A DNA stretch of 64,000 nucleotides, from the NCBI GenBank assembly GCA_019420585.1, contig JAHZGX010000008.1:1-64000 (forward strand). Reading direction: 5' to 3'. Origin of the DNA: Prevotellaceae bacterium (GTDB taxonomy: Bacteria; Bacteroidota; Bacteroidia; Bacteroidales; Bacteroidaceae). This document shows positions 33,761 to 40,257 of this stretch, in pieces. The position numbers were made by a program, and so were the translations under genes. Below the pieces are notes generated by a model. That model ran no database searches, was not told the DNA's origin, and saw nothing but the letters and a program-made list of their open reading frames with translations. Positions within the stretch are counted from its first letter, which is position 1, and each line of letters begins with the position of its first letter.

Positions 33761-34708
33761 ATGCCGCAGGAGGAGAGAAACATCAGGCGCAGGAGGCTGC
33801 GCGCGGAGGAGCCCCTTTTCCGCCAGCAGTCACCCTACCTGCGGCAGATGGGGTGCGGGAAGGCGCGCCTGGCCGATGACGGGGAGACCGCCGACGCGCT
33901 CCGCGACCTGGACCTGCTGGCATGGGGCGAGACCTCGCGGTGGCTCGCCCGCTTTGCCGCCGCCGGCCCGGAGTACGCGCCGTGCGAGGTGGGCGACCTG
34001 CTGGCCGAGACTGCCGCCCTGGGCCGCCCGCTCGGCATGGAGGCAAGCCTCCCCCCGCTGGTGGCGGCCCTCACCTTCGTGCGCTTCATGGCTGGGGGCG
34101 ACGAGGTGTACGAGAAGCGCAAGCCCATCTGGATGGCCATCCTGCGCTCGCAGGACACCGACCCGCAGGCCAGGCCTCTCTTCCTGGGATTCTGCCGGGA
34201 ATTCGAGGCCAACAAGCTCGACCCCTCCACCGGCGAGGAAACCGTCTACCGCCGGGGGGACCCGATGGAGCGGCCCGGCGACACCGGTGAGGAAAAGGCA
34301 AGGGCCGGCGCCGAGGCCCTGCTGGGCCGGGTGCTCGAGGCCACTGGGGGATGGAACACCAGGGATGCCTTCGCCGCCTGCTGGCCCCAGTGGACGGAAC
34401 TCTGGCGGCACCTGCTGGAGCAACGCGAACTGGCGGAGGCGCTCTCCCGCAAGTGCCCCAGGAGCAGGGAGAACCTGACGGACATCAACATCAGGCTCGC
34501 GTGCCAGGTGGGCGGGATGCTGGCCAGGCACCTGGAAAGCCTGGGGCGCACGGCCTGGGGCGACGGCGGATGCACCAGGCTGGCGGGGCTCGTCAAGGAT
34601 GCCTGGCCATCTGACTCGTGCCGCAAGGAGATAGGCAGGGTCACGGAACTCACGGGGGAGCAGGTGAGGCTGGTAAGCGGCTGGCTGGCCGCGAACGTCA
34701 CCGGCTAG
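33761..34708 (+). CDS. Unrecognised protein B of the accessory island
   Basis: A 315-residue protein with no recognised family. It starts with a strongly basic arm (RNIRRRRLRAEEPLF) and is then mostly predicted helix, with an Arg/Glu-rich, soluble character. Features are MEASLPPLVAALTFVRFM near residue 100 and a helix-rich C-terminus (RKEIGRVTELTGEQVRLVSG). It starts 12 bp after protein A. Its TAG stop shares the palindrome CTAG with the stop of the convergent four-helix-bundle gene, so the two genes overlap by 4 bp. The pairing with A is constant here, but a function cannot be given. Confidence 0.7.
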   Translation: MPQEERNIRRRRLRAEEPLFRQQSPYLRQMGCGKARLADDGETADALRDLDLLAWGETSRWLARFAAAGPEYAPCEVGDLLAETAALGRPLGMEASLPPLVAALTFVRFMAGGDEVYEKRKPIWMAILRSQDTDPQARPLFLGFCREFEANKLDPSTGEETVYRRGDPMERPGDTGEEKARAGAEALLGRVLEATGGWNTRDAFAACWPQWTELWRHLLEQRELAEALSRKCPRSRENLTDINIRLACQVGGMLARHLESLGRTAWGDGGCTRLAGLVKDAWPSDSCRKEIGRVTELTGEQVRLVSGWLAANVTG

Positions 34709-35346
34709 CAGGAGAGGCAGGACTTGTCGGACCTGTCAGACTTGTCAGACTTGTCAGACTCGTCCGACTTGTCCGATTTTGTCCGACTTGCCTGGCCAGC
34801 CCGGTATTCCACCCGTGCCCGGTACATCAGCTCCTTGATGCCGCCCTGCTGCAGGAACTGCTGCTGCTGGCGCTCAAGCAGCCGCCGCAGCAGCACCTGG
34901 GCCTGGTTGATGAGCGTGATGCACAGGTTGCAGTATTTGTCGGCCGGGTAGCGGTGGGCGTACCTCAGGGGGTCGGCCATGAACCCGGCCGTCCGGGTAT
35001 AGGCCCTGATCCTCTGCACCTCGGCCGACTGCCACTGCCACTGCGGCAGGCCGTTCTGCCGCAGGTAGTCCTCATAGTCAAGCCTCAGTTCCTCAAGGGA
35101 TGCCCTTGCCACGTTGGTGAGCTTGATTTCCGTCTCCTTCGAGGTGGCTGCGGCGGCACTGCCCTCGGCGATGTTCTGCCTGCCCGAGCGCGCGGCCTGC
35201 ACCATCTGGTCTGCCGTGCGGCTACCCCGCGCGATGAAGCGCGCGACGAACACGGCCGTCAAGTCGTAGATGATTTCCGAAATCCTGAAAGCCAATAGGT
35301 TGCGATAGCCGCCTGAGGGCGGAAGGAAAGAGGTGTTAGTTGTCAT
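34705..35346 (-). CDS. Four-helix-bundle (S23/Avd-like) protein with repeat-encoded tail
   Basis: A 213-residue protein. FRISEIIYDLTAVFVARFI, SRTADQMVQAARSGRQNIAEG and LEELRLDYEDYLRQ match the four-helix-bundle family that includes 23S-rRNA intervening-sequence proteins and Avd of diversity-generating retroelements. Residues from about 187 to the end (SDKSDESDKSDKSDRSDK) are encoded by a 9-bp repeat array at 34726-34789 rather than by family sequence. A second array lies just upstream of its start. The helical domain probably forms oligomers that bind nucleic acid or a partner; this is inference from relatives. No reverse transcriptase is present, so an Avd role is unlikely. Confidence 0.8.
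   Translation of the reverse strand: MTTNTSFLPPSGGYRNLLAFRISEIIYDLTAVFVARFIARGSRTADQMVQAARSGRQNIAEGSAAAATSKETEIKLTNVARASLEELRLDYEDYLRQNGLPQWQWQSAEVQRIRAYTRTAGFMADPLRYAHRYPADKYCNLCITLINQAQVLLRRLLERQQQQFLQQGGIKELMYRARVEYRAGQASRTKSDKSDESDKSDKSDRSDKSCLSC
34726..34789. repeat. GTCNGACNN nonamer array 1 (in the four-helix-bundle gene)
   Basis: Seven units of a 9-bp repeat, for example GTCGGACCT, GTCAGACTT, GTCAGACTC, GTCCGACTT; one unit is 10 bp (GTCCGATTTT). Each contains the imperfect palindrome GTC-N-GAC. The array codes for the SDK-rich C-terminus of the minus-strand gene. Confidence 0.9.
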
Positions 35347-35372
35347 TTTTTTTCCTGTTTTTTTTAGAGTTA

Positions 35373-35469
35373 TCGGACGGGGTCGGACGTGTCGGACTGG
35401 TCAGACGAGTCCGACCGGTCAGACTTGTCAGACTGGTCAGACCAGTCTGACTTGTCCGATTTTTGTCCG
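35373..35469. repeat. GTCNGACNN nonamer array 2 (upstream of the four-helix-bundle gene)
   Basis: Eight successive 9-bp units from 35382 to 35453 (GTCGGACGT, GTCGGACTG, GTCAGACGA and so on) with degenerate units at both ends. It ends with GTCCGATTTTGTCCG, the same junction seen at the end of array 1. The rest of the 35347-35809 gap holds a promoter at 35621-35652 and no recognised gene. Confidence 0.9.
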
Positions 35470-35620
35470 CCCCCACACAAAGTTACGGAAATTATCCCGG
35501 AACAGCCCCCGCGTGCAGCGGCCGAAATTGCCGCCGGATTGCCCACGCACACCGCAACTTGCTGGAAACGTGTGGGCAAGCAGGCGGCAACCATTTCCCT
35601 GAAAGTACCTGAAACCACCT

Positions 35621-35652
35621 TTTGCCCCCGGCACTTGCCCGCCCTACCTTTG
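35621..35652 (+). promoter_or_regulatory. Promoter upstream of the 35810 gene
   Basis: TTTG at 35621-35624 and TACCTTTG at 35645-35652 with a 20-nt spacer give a full Bacteroidota promoter, leaving a leader of about 150 nt before the ATG at 35810. Confidence 0.65.
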
Positions 35653-35809
35653 CACCTGTCAGAGCGATGACGCACACACACAATTCAATGTTTAATCTGA
35701 GGCAGGAGCGGGGCCGCAGGGAAAGGAGAGTCTCCGGAATGACTGTCGACACCTTCCCCACCCCATTTCCCGGCAAGTATCCCTCCTCCCTCGCAAATCC
35801 ATTCAGATC

Positions 35810-36220
35810 ATGGACAGGAAGAATTTCAAGTATCAGACCCCGGGCCAGGCCCAGGGACAGACCGCAGTGACAGGCGCAGAGCACACCCAGCTGGGCGGCA
35901 TGGCCTCCTATGATGAGGTGGGGCGCTTCATGTTCGCACCCGACGACTCCGTGCCCGGCCGGAACATCCGATTCCGCTGCCGAGGCACAGCACAGCAGAT
36001 GAGCGACGGCACCTTCGACTTCGTGCCCTCGCCGCAGCCACGGACACGCTCGCTGCTCATCAGGAAACTGGCCCACGGCAGGGTGTCGAGGAGGCTGGAC
36101 GGGGCCATACAGCTCACCCTCAGGGTAAGCCCCGCCGAGGGGGTGGCCATAGCAAGGACCATGGCCCTGGAGGCGGAGATGGCCGCACAGGCCATCATGG
36201 CCTACCAGGAAAGGAGATGA
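35810..36220 (+). CDS. Small unknown protein of the accessory island
   Basis: A 136-residue soluble protein with no recognised family. It has a Gln/Gly-rich start (YQTPGQAQGQTAVTG), a central basic segment (RNIRFRCRGTAQQMSDGTF), and a C-terminal helix rich in Ala, Met and Glu (EAEMAAQAIMAYQERR). It stands under its own promoter at 35621-35652 and is followed by the inverted-repeat region at 36250-36422. Codon use is like the other island genes. Its place between the promoter and the origin-like region suggests a role in the replication module, but that is inference. Confidence 0.6.
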   Translation: MDRKNFKYQTPGQAQGQTAVTGAEHTQLGGMASYDEVGRFMFAPDDSVPGRNIRFRCRGTAQQMSDGTFDFVPSPQPRTRSLLIRKLAHGRVSRRLDGAIQLTLRVSPAEGVAIARTMALEAEMAAQAIMAYQERR

Positions 36221-36249
36221 GGTGACACGGCAGGGGGCGCAGCCCCTGT

Positions 36250-36422
36250 GTTACAGTTGTTACAGTTGTTACAGTTAAAAAAAAGGGGTGGCACAACACC
36301 GAACACCCTCTCAAAGATTACATATCTTATTATTATTTAATTAGTTATAATATATATAATATATAAAGGAGTGGGGATGATGCCCCCTTGAAAAAAACTG
36401 TAACAACTGTAACAACTGTAAC
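36250..36422. repeat. 27-bp perfect inverted repeat of tandem 9-mers around an AT-rich core
   Basis: Positions 36250-36276 are three perfect tandem copies of GTTACAGTT; positions 36396-36422 are three perfect copies of its complement AACTGTAAC. They flank a 119-bp core whose middle (about 36318-36366) is almost entirely A and T. The structure lies 61 bp upstream of the DUF3987 start. Tandem iteron-like units next to an AT-rich tract beside primase-type genes resemble a replication origin, although a regulatory role is possible. Confidence 0.85.
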
Positions 36423-36483
36423 GCCGGGCTGCATCCCCCAAATGGCACACAGGAAAAAGACAGACCTAATTCTCTAAAAAGCA

Positions 36484-37785
36484 ATGAAGTACGACATTTT
36501 CAGCAAGACCGCACCGGCGATGCCCAAGCCCGGGCGCGGCACGGAATTCGTGAAACTAGCCACCTCGCAGGCATCAAGAGACATGCGTGAAGTGCTCCTC
36601 CCCATGGCATTTCCCGCCCTGGCAGCCCACTTGGCCGACGTGAAATTCACCTATTCCGACAACAAGAGTTACGAGATGTGTGGCCAGATGGGGCACCTCA
36701 TAGGGCCCTCGGGCACGGGAAAGGCACAGCACACCCACCTGGTGGAGGCCATAATGCACTCCTTCCGCAGCCATGACGAGACCGAACTGGGGAAACTGGT
36801 GGACTGGCAGAGGCAGGTGAAGACCAAGGGAGCCAACAAGGAGAAGCCCGAGCGCCCCGACGTGGCCTTCTGGTTCCCGCCAGCCGACGTGACCAACCCG
36901 GCATTCATACAGAACGCCATGGCGCTGGAGAGGCAGGGCAAGCGCGCCCAGTACCTCAACCTGCCCGAGGTGGAGATGGCCGACAGGATGTGCGGCGGGC
37001 ACAGGCAGGTGAGCCAGATGGTGAGGAACATCTATGACTGCCAGAGGGCGGGCGCGCTGCGCGCCACGGCCGACGGCGTGACGGGCAACCCCGTGCTCAG
37101 GGTGAACATCACCTTCACCTCCACCCCCGAGGCCGCAAGGCAGTTCTACCGCAAGGACCTCACCAACGGCTTCTTCGGCCGCATACCCTTTGCCTACAAG
37201 CCCCGAGGCGAGCGGCTGGGCCGCATACCCCGGCAGGGCACCTACGGCCCCGCTGTGACCGGGAAGCTAGACGGGTACCTGCAGAGGCTCGACGGCTGCC
37301 GCGGATGCTTCACCGTGAAGCCCCTCAACAAGGTGGCCGACGAGCTGGCCGAGGAGATGGCCTCACTGGCCGACCTGGCCGACGACGACATGCTCTGGGA
37401 ACTCTCCCACCGCAGCATCTTCTCGGCCTGGAAGAAGGGAGCCGTGCTGTGGATCCTGAACGGGCAGCGGTGGGCGCACTCCATAGGCGACTTCGTGGCG
37501 TGGTTCTGCTACTTTGACCTGTGGTCGAAGGTGCAGGTCTTCGGCGACATGTTCAAGGAAGGCGAGGCACCGGAGGAAGACGCGCAGAAGCGCGGGCCCA
37601 GGAACATGCTCGAGAGCCTGGACGGCACCTTCAGCGAGCACCAGCTGGAAGCCCTGCGCCTGCAGATGGGCAAGAGCAAGGAGGGCACCAGCACTCAGCT
37701 CAGGGTGTGGAAGAACCGCGGCTTCATCACCTACTCTGCCCAGACGGGGCTCTACACCAAGACCGCCGGGCGCAGGGAGAAGTGA
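36484..37785 (+). CDS. DUF3987-type helicase/primase-associated protein
   Basis: A 433-residue protein placed in the DUF3987 group, which lies in replication modules of mobile elements in Bacteroidales. A P-loop-like GPSGTGKA is at residues 74-81; the usual Ser/Thr after GK is Ala here, so ATP binding may be altered. Further features are DVAFWFPPADVTNPAF near residue 126, LNLPEVEMADRM near 159, and FTSTPEAARQFYRKDLTNGFFGRIPF near 211. The last part (WKNRGFITYSAQTGLY) looks like a winged helix. It is followed after 3 bp by a nonamer array and then by a primase gene. A role in DNA replication of an element is inferred. Confidence 0.68.
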   Translation: MKYDIFSKTAPAMPKPGRGTEFVKLATSQASRDMREVLLPMAFPALAAHLADVKFTYSDNKSYEMCGQMGHLIGPSGTGKAQHTHLVEAIMHSFRSHDETELGKLVDWQRQVKTKGANKEKPERPDVAFWFPPADVTNPAFIQNAMALERQGKRAQYLNLPEVEMADRMCGGHRQVSQMVRNIYDCQRAGALRATADGVTGNPVLRVNITFTSTPEAARQFYRKDLTNGFFGRIPFAYKPRGERLGRIPRQGTYGPAVTGKLDGYLQRLDGCRGCFTVKPLNKVADELAEEMASLADLADDDMLWELSHRSIFSAWKKGAVLWILNGQRWAHSIGDFVAWFCYFDLWSKVQVFGDMFKEGEAPEEDAQKRGPRNMLESLDGTFSEHQLEALRLQMGKSKEGTSTQLRVWKNRGFITYSAQTGLYTKTAGRREK

Positions 37786-37788
37786 CAG

Positions 37789-37850
37789 GCCGGACGAGCC
37801 GGACATGTCGGAAGAATCGGACAAGTCCGACATGTCCGACTAGTCTGAAA
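37789..37850. repeat. GTCNGACNN nonamer array 3 (between DUF3987 and primase)
   Basis: Seven 9-bp units, some degenerate (GCCGGACGA, GCCGGACAT, GTCGGAAGA, ATCGGACAA, GTCCGACAT, GTCCGACTA, GTCTGAAA). The array begins 3 bp after the DUF3987 stop and ends 15 bp before the primase ATG, so it fills the intergenic gap. Confidence 0.85.
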
Positions 37851-37865
37851 AAAAAACAGCAAGAC

Positions 37866-38810
37866 ATGGAAAAATACGAGATTCAGAAACTGCGCGACCT
37901 GCCCATAGAGGAGGTGGCCGCCTGGCTGGGGATGCAGGTGTCGGGACACAGGACCCTCTGCCCCTTCCACGACGACCACCACGCCAGCCTCACCTTCAGC
38001 CAGAGGAGGAACCAGTGCCGCTGCTGGGTGTGCATGGACCACCCCCTGGGCACCATAGACCTGGTGATGAGGCACGCCGGACTGGACTTCCCCGCCGCCT
38101 GCCGCTGGCTCGCCCAGGCCGGTGGCGTGTGGTGCCCCACAAATCGGACAAGTCGGACTAGTCGGACTAGTCTGACAAGTCCGACCCGTCCGACAACTCC
38201 GACCACCCCGCCACCCCCCTTCGATGCCGGCAGGTACGCCCGCTTCTTCGAGCACCCGTGGCTCAGCGGGGCGGCCAGGCAGTTCCTCTTCGGGGAGAGG
38301 AGGATAGACCCCAGGGTGGCCGCCTGGTGCCGCCTCACCTCGTGGACCGACAGGGAGGGCACGGACTGGCTGCAGGTCCCCTACTTCGACACCCGTGGCC
38401 GCCTCACCGGCATCCAGAGCCGGAGGCTCAGCCAGGGCACGCCCCGCTTCCGCTTCCCCCGAGGCGCACAGTGCGGCATCTACAACCTGCCCGTCACCGG
38501 CAGGCTGGCACCGGGCGAGCGGCTCTACATCACGGAGGGGTGCAGCGACTGCTGGGCAATGCTCTCCGCAGGCCACAAGGCAATAGCCATCCCCTCCGCC
38601 ACGCTGCTCAGCGATGCCGACAGGAAGTGGCTGCGCGGCCTGGGCGAGAGGATGCAGACAGAGTGGCACATGTATCCCGACCAGGACACGCCGGGCGAGA
38701 GGCTCTTCCTGCAACTCAGGGAAGTGCTGCCCTCACTCACGCGCCACCGGCTGCCCCCGGGGTGCAAGGACTTCAGCGACTACTACCTAGCACGACGCCA
38801 GCAAGACTAA
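37866..38810 (+). CDS. CHC2 zinc-finger / Toprim DNA primase
   Basis: A 314-residue primase of the short mobile-element kind. The CHC2 zinc ribbon uses C32-P-F-H35 and C53-W-V-C56. A linker of about residues 90-118 (Thr/Ser/Arg/Pro-rich) joins it to a Toprim domain, with the acidic motif YITEGCSDCW near 222 and YPDQDTPGERL near 271. It would make RNA primers for DNA replication. The linker is encoded by a 9-bp repeat array at 38143-38205. The ATG at 37866 follows array 3. Full-length DnaG helicase-binding domains are absent, as in other mobile-element primases. Confidence 0.88.
   Translation: MEKYEIQKLRDLPIEEVAAWLGMQVSGHRTLCPFHDDHHASLTFSQRRNQCRCWVCMDHPLGTIDLVMRHAGLDFPAACRWLAQAGGVWCPTNRTSRTSRTSLTSPTRPTTPTTPPPPFDAGRYARFFEHPWLSGAARQFLFGERRIDPRVAAWCRLTSWTDREGTDWLQVPYFDTRGRLTGIQSRRLSQGTPRFRFPRGAQCGIYNLPVTGRLAPGERLYITEGCSDCWAMLSAGHKAIAIPSATLLSDADRKWLRGLGERMQTEWHMYPDQDTPGERLFLQLREVLPSLTRHRLPPGCKDFSDYYLARRQQD
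38143..38205. repeat. GTCNGACNN nonamer array 4 (inside the primase gene)
   Basis: Exactly seven 9-bp units in register (ATCGGACAA, GTCGGACTA twice, GTCTGACAA, GTCCGACCC, GTCCGACAA, CTCCGACCA). Because 9 is three codons the frame stays open and the units are read as Thr-Ser-Arg-type triplets in the linker between the zinc and Toprim domains. Confidence 0.9.
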
Positions 38811-38837
38811 AGGAAACAAAAAAAAACGCACAAGCAC

Positions 38838-39056
38838 ATGGAAAGATTCACCATCCGCACCTACACCAAGAAGGAACTCGCACTGATGTACTTCCCGGGG
38901 AGCATGCCCCGCACGGCCGTCAACCACCTGATGGCCTGGATAAGCCGCTGCACCCCGCTGTGGCGGGAACTGCAGGAGGCAGGCTACGAGAAGACAAGCA
39001 AGGCATTCTCGCCCAGGCACGTCAGGGCCATCGTGGCCCACCTGGGCGAGCCGTGA
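38838..39056 (+). CDS. DUF4248 family protein
   Basis: A 72-residue protein: MERFTIRTYTKKELALMYFP, then LMAWISRCTPLW, YEKTSKAFSPRHVRAIV and HLGEP at the end. It is the compact, typical form of DUF4248 and is clearly related to the copy at 75-362. It starts 28 bp after the primase stop, so it is in the same operon. The function is unknown; in Bacteroidales it accompanies VirE/DUF3987 and HU-like genes. Confidence 0.82.
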   Translation: MERFTIRTYTKKELALMYFPGSMPRTAVNHLMAWISRCTPLWRELQEAGYEKTSKAFSPRHVRAIVAHLGEP

Positions 39057-39132
39057 CCCCTTCCTCCCAGGAAAAAGTGCCGACACCGCACGGCATCCCC
39101 CGACACCGCACGGATGCCGGCAGGGAGTTGCC

Positions 39133-39208
39133 TAACTTTGCACCGTGATCCGGAGGCGCCCCGGAAATCACGTTCCCAGTCGGGGAGAAAAATCTCCCCA
39201 GTTGGGAA
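39133..39208 (+). promoter_or_regulatory. -7 box and leader hairpin before the small membrane protein
   Basis: TAACTTTG (39133-39140) is followed by a hairpin in the leader. Positions 39173-39188 pair with 39193-39208 around an AAAA loop, with three central mismatches; the inner stem is GGGGAGA/TCTCCCC. CCAGTCGG at 39176 and CCAGTTGG at 39198 lie 22 bp apart, like the dispersed intergenic repeats. Confidence 0.5.
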
Positions 39209-39236
39209 GCCAGAAATCAGTAACCCACAAAAAGCA

Positions 39237-39431
39237 ATGCGTATGAAGAAAGGAATGAAGGATTTCGTCAAGTACCTCATCGTGGCCGTCTGCTCCGCCA
39301 TCGTCACCTTCCTCACCAGCTCCTGCACCGCAGGACTCGTGATCGGCAGGAACCAGCGGCAGCAGCAGGAGAACAACATCTCCACCAGGATTGACTCCAC
39401 GCACCTCATGCCCACCATCAGCATCCGCTAG
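39237..39431 (+). CDS. Small membrane lipoprotein-like protein (smalltalk-like)
   Basis: A 64-residue protein with one hydrophobic segment (FVKYLIVAVCSAIVTFLTSSC) and a lipobox-like SSC, then a Gln/Asn/Arg-rich hydrophilic tail. It resembles the tiny smalltalk proteins that sit next to HU-like genes in Bacteroidales loci but is longer than the usual 30 residues. A downstream ATG at 39243 or 39255 is possible. It lies before nonamer array 5 and the HU-like gene. The amidase gene often found in such loci is absent here. Confidence 0.55.
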   Translation: MRMKKGMKDFVKYLIVAVCSAIVTFLTSSCTAGLVIGRNQRQQQENNISTRIDSTHLMPTISIR

Positions 39432-39452
39432 GAAGCGGGCAAGCCGGGCAAA

Positions 39453-39508
39453 ATCGGACAAAAATCGGACTTGTCAGACAAGTCTGACCCGTCCGACAAG
39501 TCCGAAAA
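39453..39508. repeat. GTCNGACNN nonamer array 5 (upstream of the HU-like gene)
   Basis: Begins with an ATCGGACAAAA junction like the edges of arrays 1 and 2 (reverse orientation), then ATCGGACTT, GTCAGACAA, GTCTGACCC, GTCCGACAA and GTCCGAAAA. It ends 38 bp before the HU-like ATG. Confidence 0.88.
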
Positions 39509-39546
39509 AAAACTCAAAACCAATCATCAAAAAAAATTTCAAGATC

Positions 39547-40101
39547 ATGGCAATCAGACTGAAAGCAAGAGAAACGCTCATCCAGGTGGGTGAGCAGAAG
39601 GGAAAGTACCGCTTCGTGCTCGGCACGGAACTTTACGGCAGGCTCTCCGAGAGCAAGGTAATCAAAGAGGCCGCGCTCAGGAGCGGAGTGAGCCGCGGCG
39701 TGATGCAGGCCTGCTGGGACGCCGCCGGCGACGTCATCAAGGCATGGGCAACGGAAGGCCACTCGGTGGCCATCCCCGGCCTGGGAACCATGCGGTTTGG
39801 CGTAAGGGCCAAGAGCGTGGAAACCGTGGGCGAGGTGGCAAGCGGGCTCATCACCGCGCGCCGCGTCATCTTCACGCCCAGCGTGGACATCAAGGGCGAG
39901 CTGGAGCGCACCGCCATCCAGATCACCTGCTACGACCGCGACGGCCAGGTGATAAAGAACGTCACCTCTGACGACAAGGGCGACGTGGAAGACCCCGAGG
40001 GCGGAGGCAACAGCGGAGGCACCGAGGGCGGCAACACCGGCAGCGGAGGCACCGGCACCGAGGGCGGCGGAAACGGCGACGGCGGCGACGACCTGGCATG
40101 A
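39547..40101 (+). CDS. HU-like DNA-binding protein with glycine-rich tail
   Basis: A 184-residue protein. Residues 1-135 have the HU/IHF-like pattern of the Bacteroidales variant family (MAIRLKARETLIQVGEQKGK, GRLSESKVIKEAALRSGVSRGVM, then VAIPGLGTMRFGVRAKS). It probably binds and bends DNA. Residues from about 140 (GDVEDPEGGGNSGG) form an acidic, Gly-rich low-complexity tail. It is flanked by arrays 5 and 6. The genes for a primase, DUF4248 and this protein in a row suggest a single module. The ATG at 39547 starts the family-typical MAIRLK. Confidence 0.82.
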   Translation: MAIRLKARETLIQVGEQKGKYRFVLGTELYGRLSESKVIKEAALRSGVSRGVMQACWDAAGDVIKAWATEGHSVAIPGLGTMRFGVRAKSVETVGEVASGLITARRVIFTPSVDIKGELERTAIQITCYDRDGQVIKNVTSDDKGDVEDPEGGGNSGGTEGGNTGSGGTGTEGGGNGDGGDDLA

Positions 40102-40118
40102 CACCCGCCCGGGGGCCA

Positions 40119-40172
40119 GCCCGACAAGTCGGACAAGTCAGACAAGTCGGACCCGTCCGACAACTCCGACCG
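40119..40172. repeat. GTCNGACNN nonamer array 6 (downstream of the HU-like gene)
   Basis: Six units: GCCCGACAA, GTCGGACAA, GTCAGACAA, GTCGGACCC, GTCCGACAA and CTCCGACCG. It is the last array of the island and begins 17 bp after the HU-like stop. Confidence 0.88.
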
Positions 40173-40194
40173 CCCCCCCGGCAGAGAGAGAGAG

Positions 40195-40230
40195 CAGGGG
40201 CTGCATCCCGCCTGTGGGAAGCAGCCCCTG
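40195..40230 (+). terminator. Terminator at the right edge of the island
   Basis: CAGGGGCTGC (40195-40204) pairs with GCAGCCCCTG (40221-40230) and an inner TCCC/GGGA stem, followed by CCCTTCTTTT. It lies between the HU-like gene and the convergent galE gene. Confidence 0.75.
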
Positions 40231-40257
40231 TGCCCTTCTTTTGGCCGGCAAGAGAGG

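Noticed and set aside
34705..35346. Diversity-generating retroelement suggested by an Avd-like four-helix protein
   Set aside because: No reverse transcriptase and no template/variable repeat pair is present in the window.
35333..35670. Small SD-rich or TC-rich frames around array 2
   Set aside because: They are translations of the 9-bp repeats themselves, open in several frames because 9 is a multiple of 3.
36250..36422. Reading the inverted repeat as a transcription terminator
   Set aside because: The arms are 119 bp apart with an AT-rich core, and lie upstream of the DUF3987 gene rather than after a gene end with a T-run.
34726..40172. Possible CRISPR arrays
   Set aside because: The unit is 9 bp with no unique spacers of 25-40 bp, no leader pattern and no cas genes. 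They are tandem short repeats.
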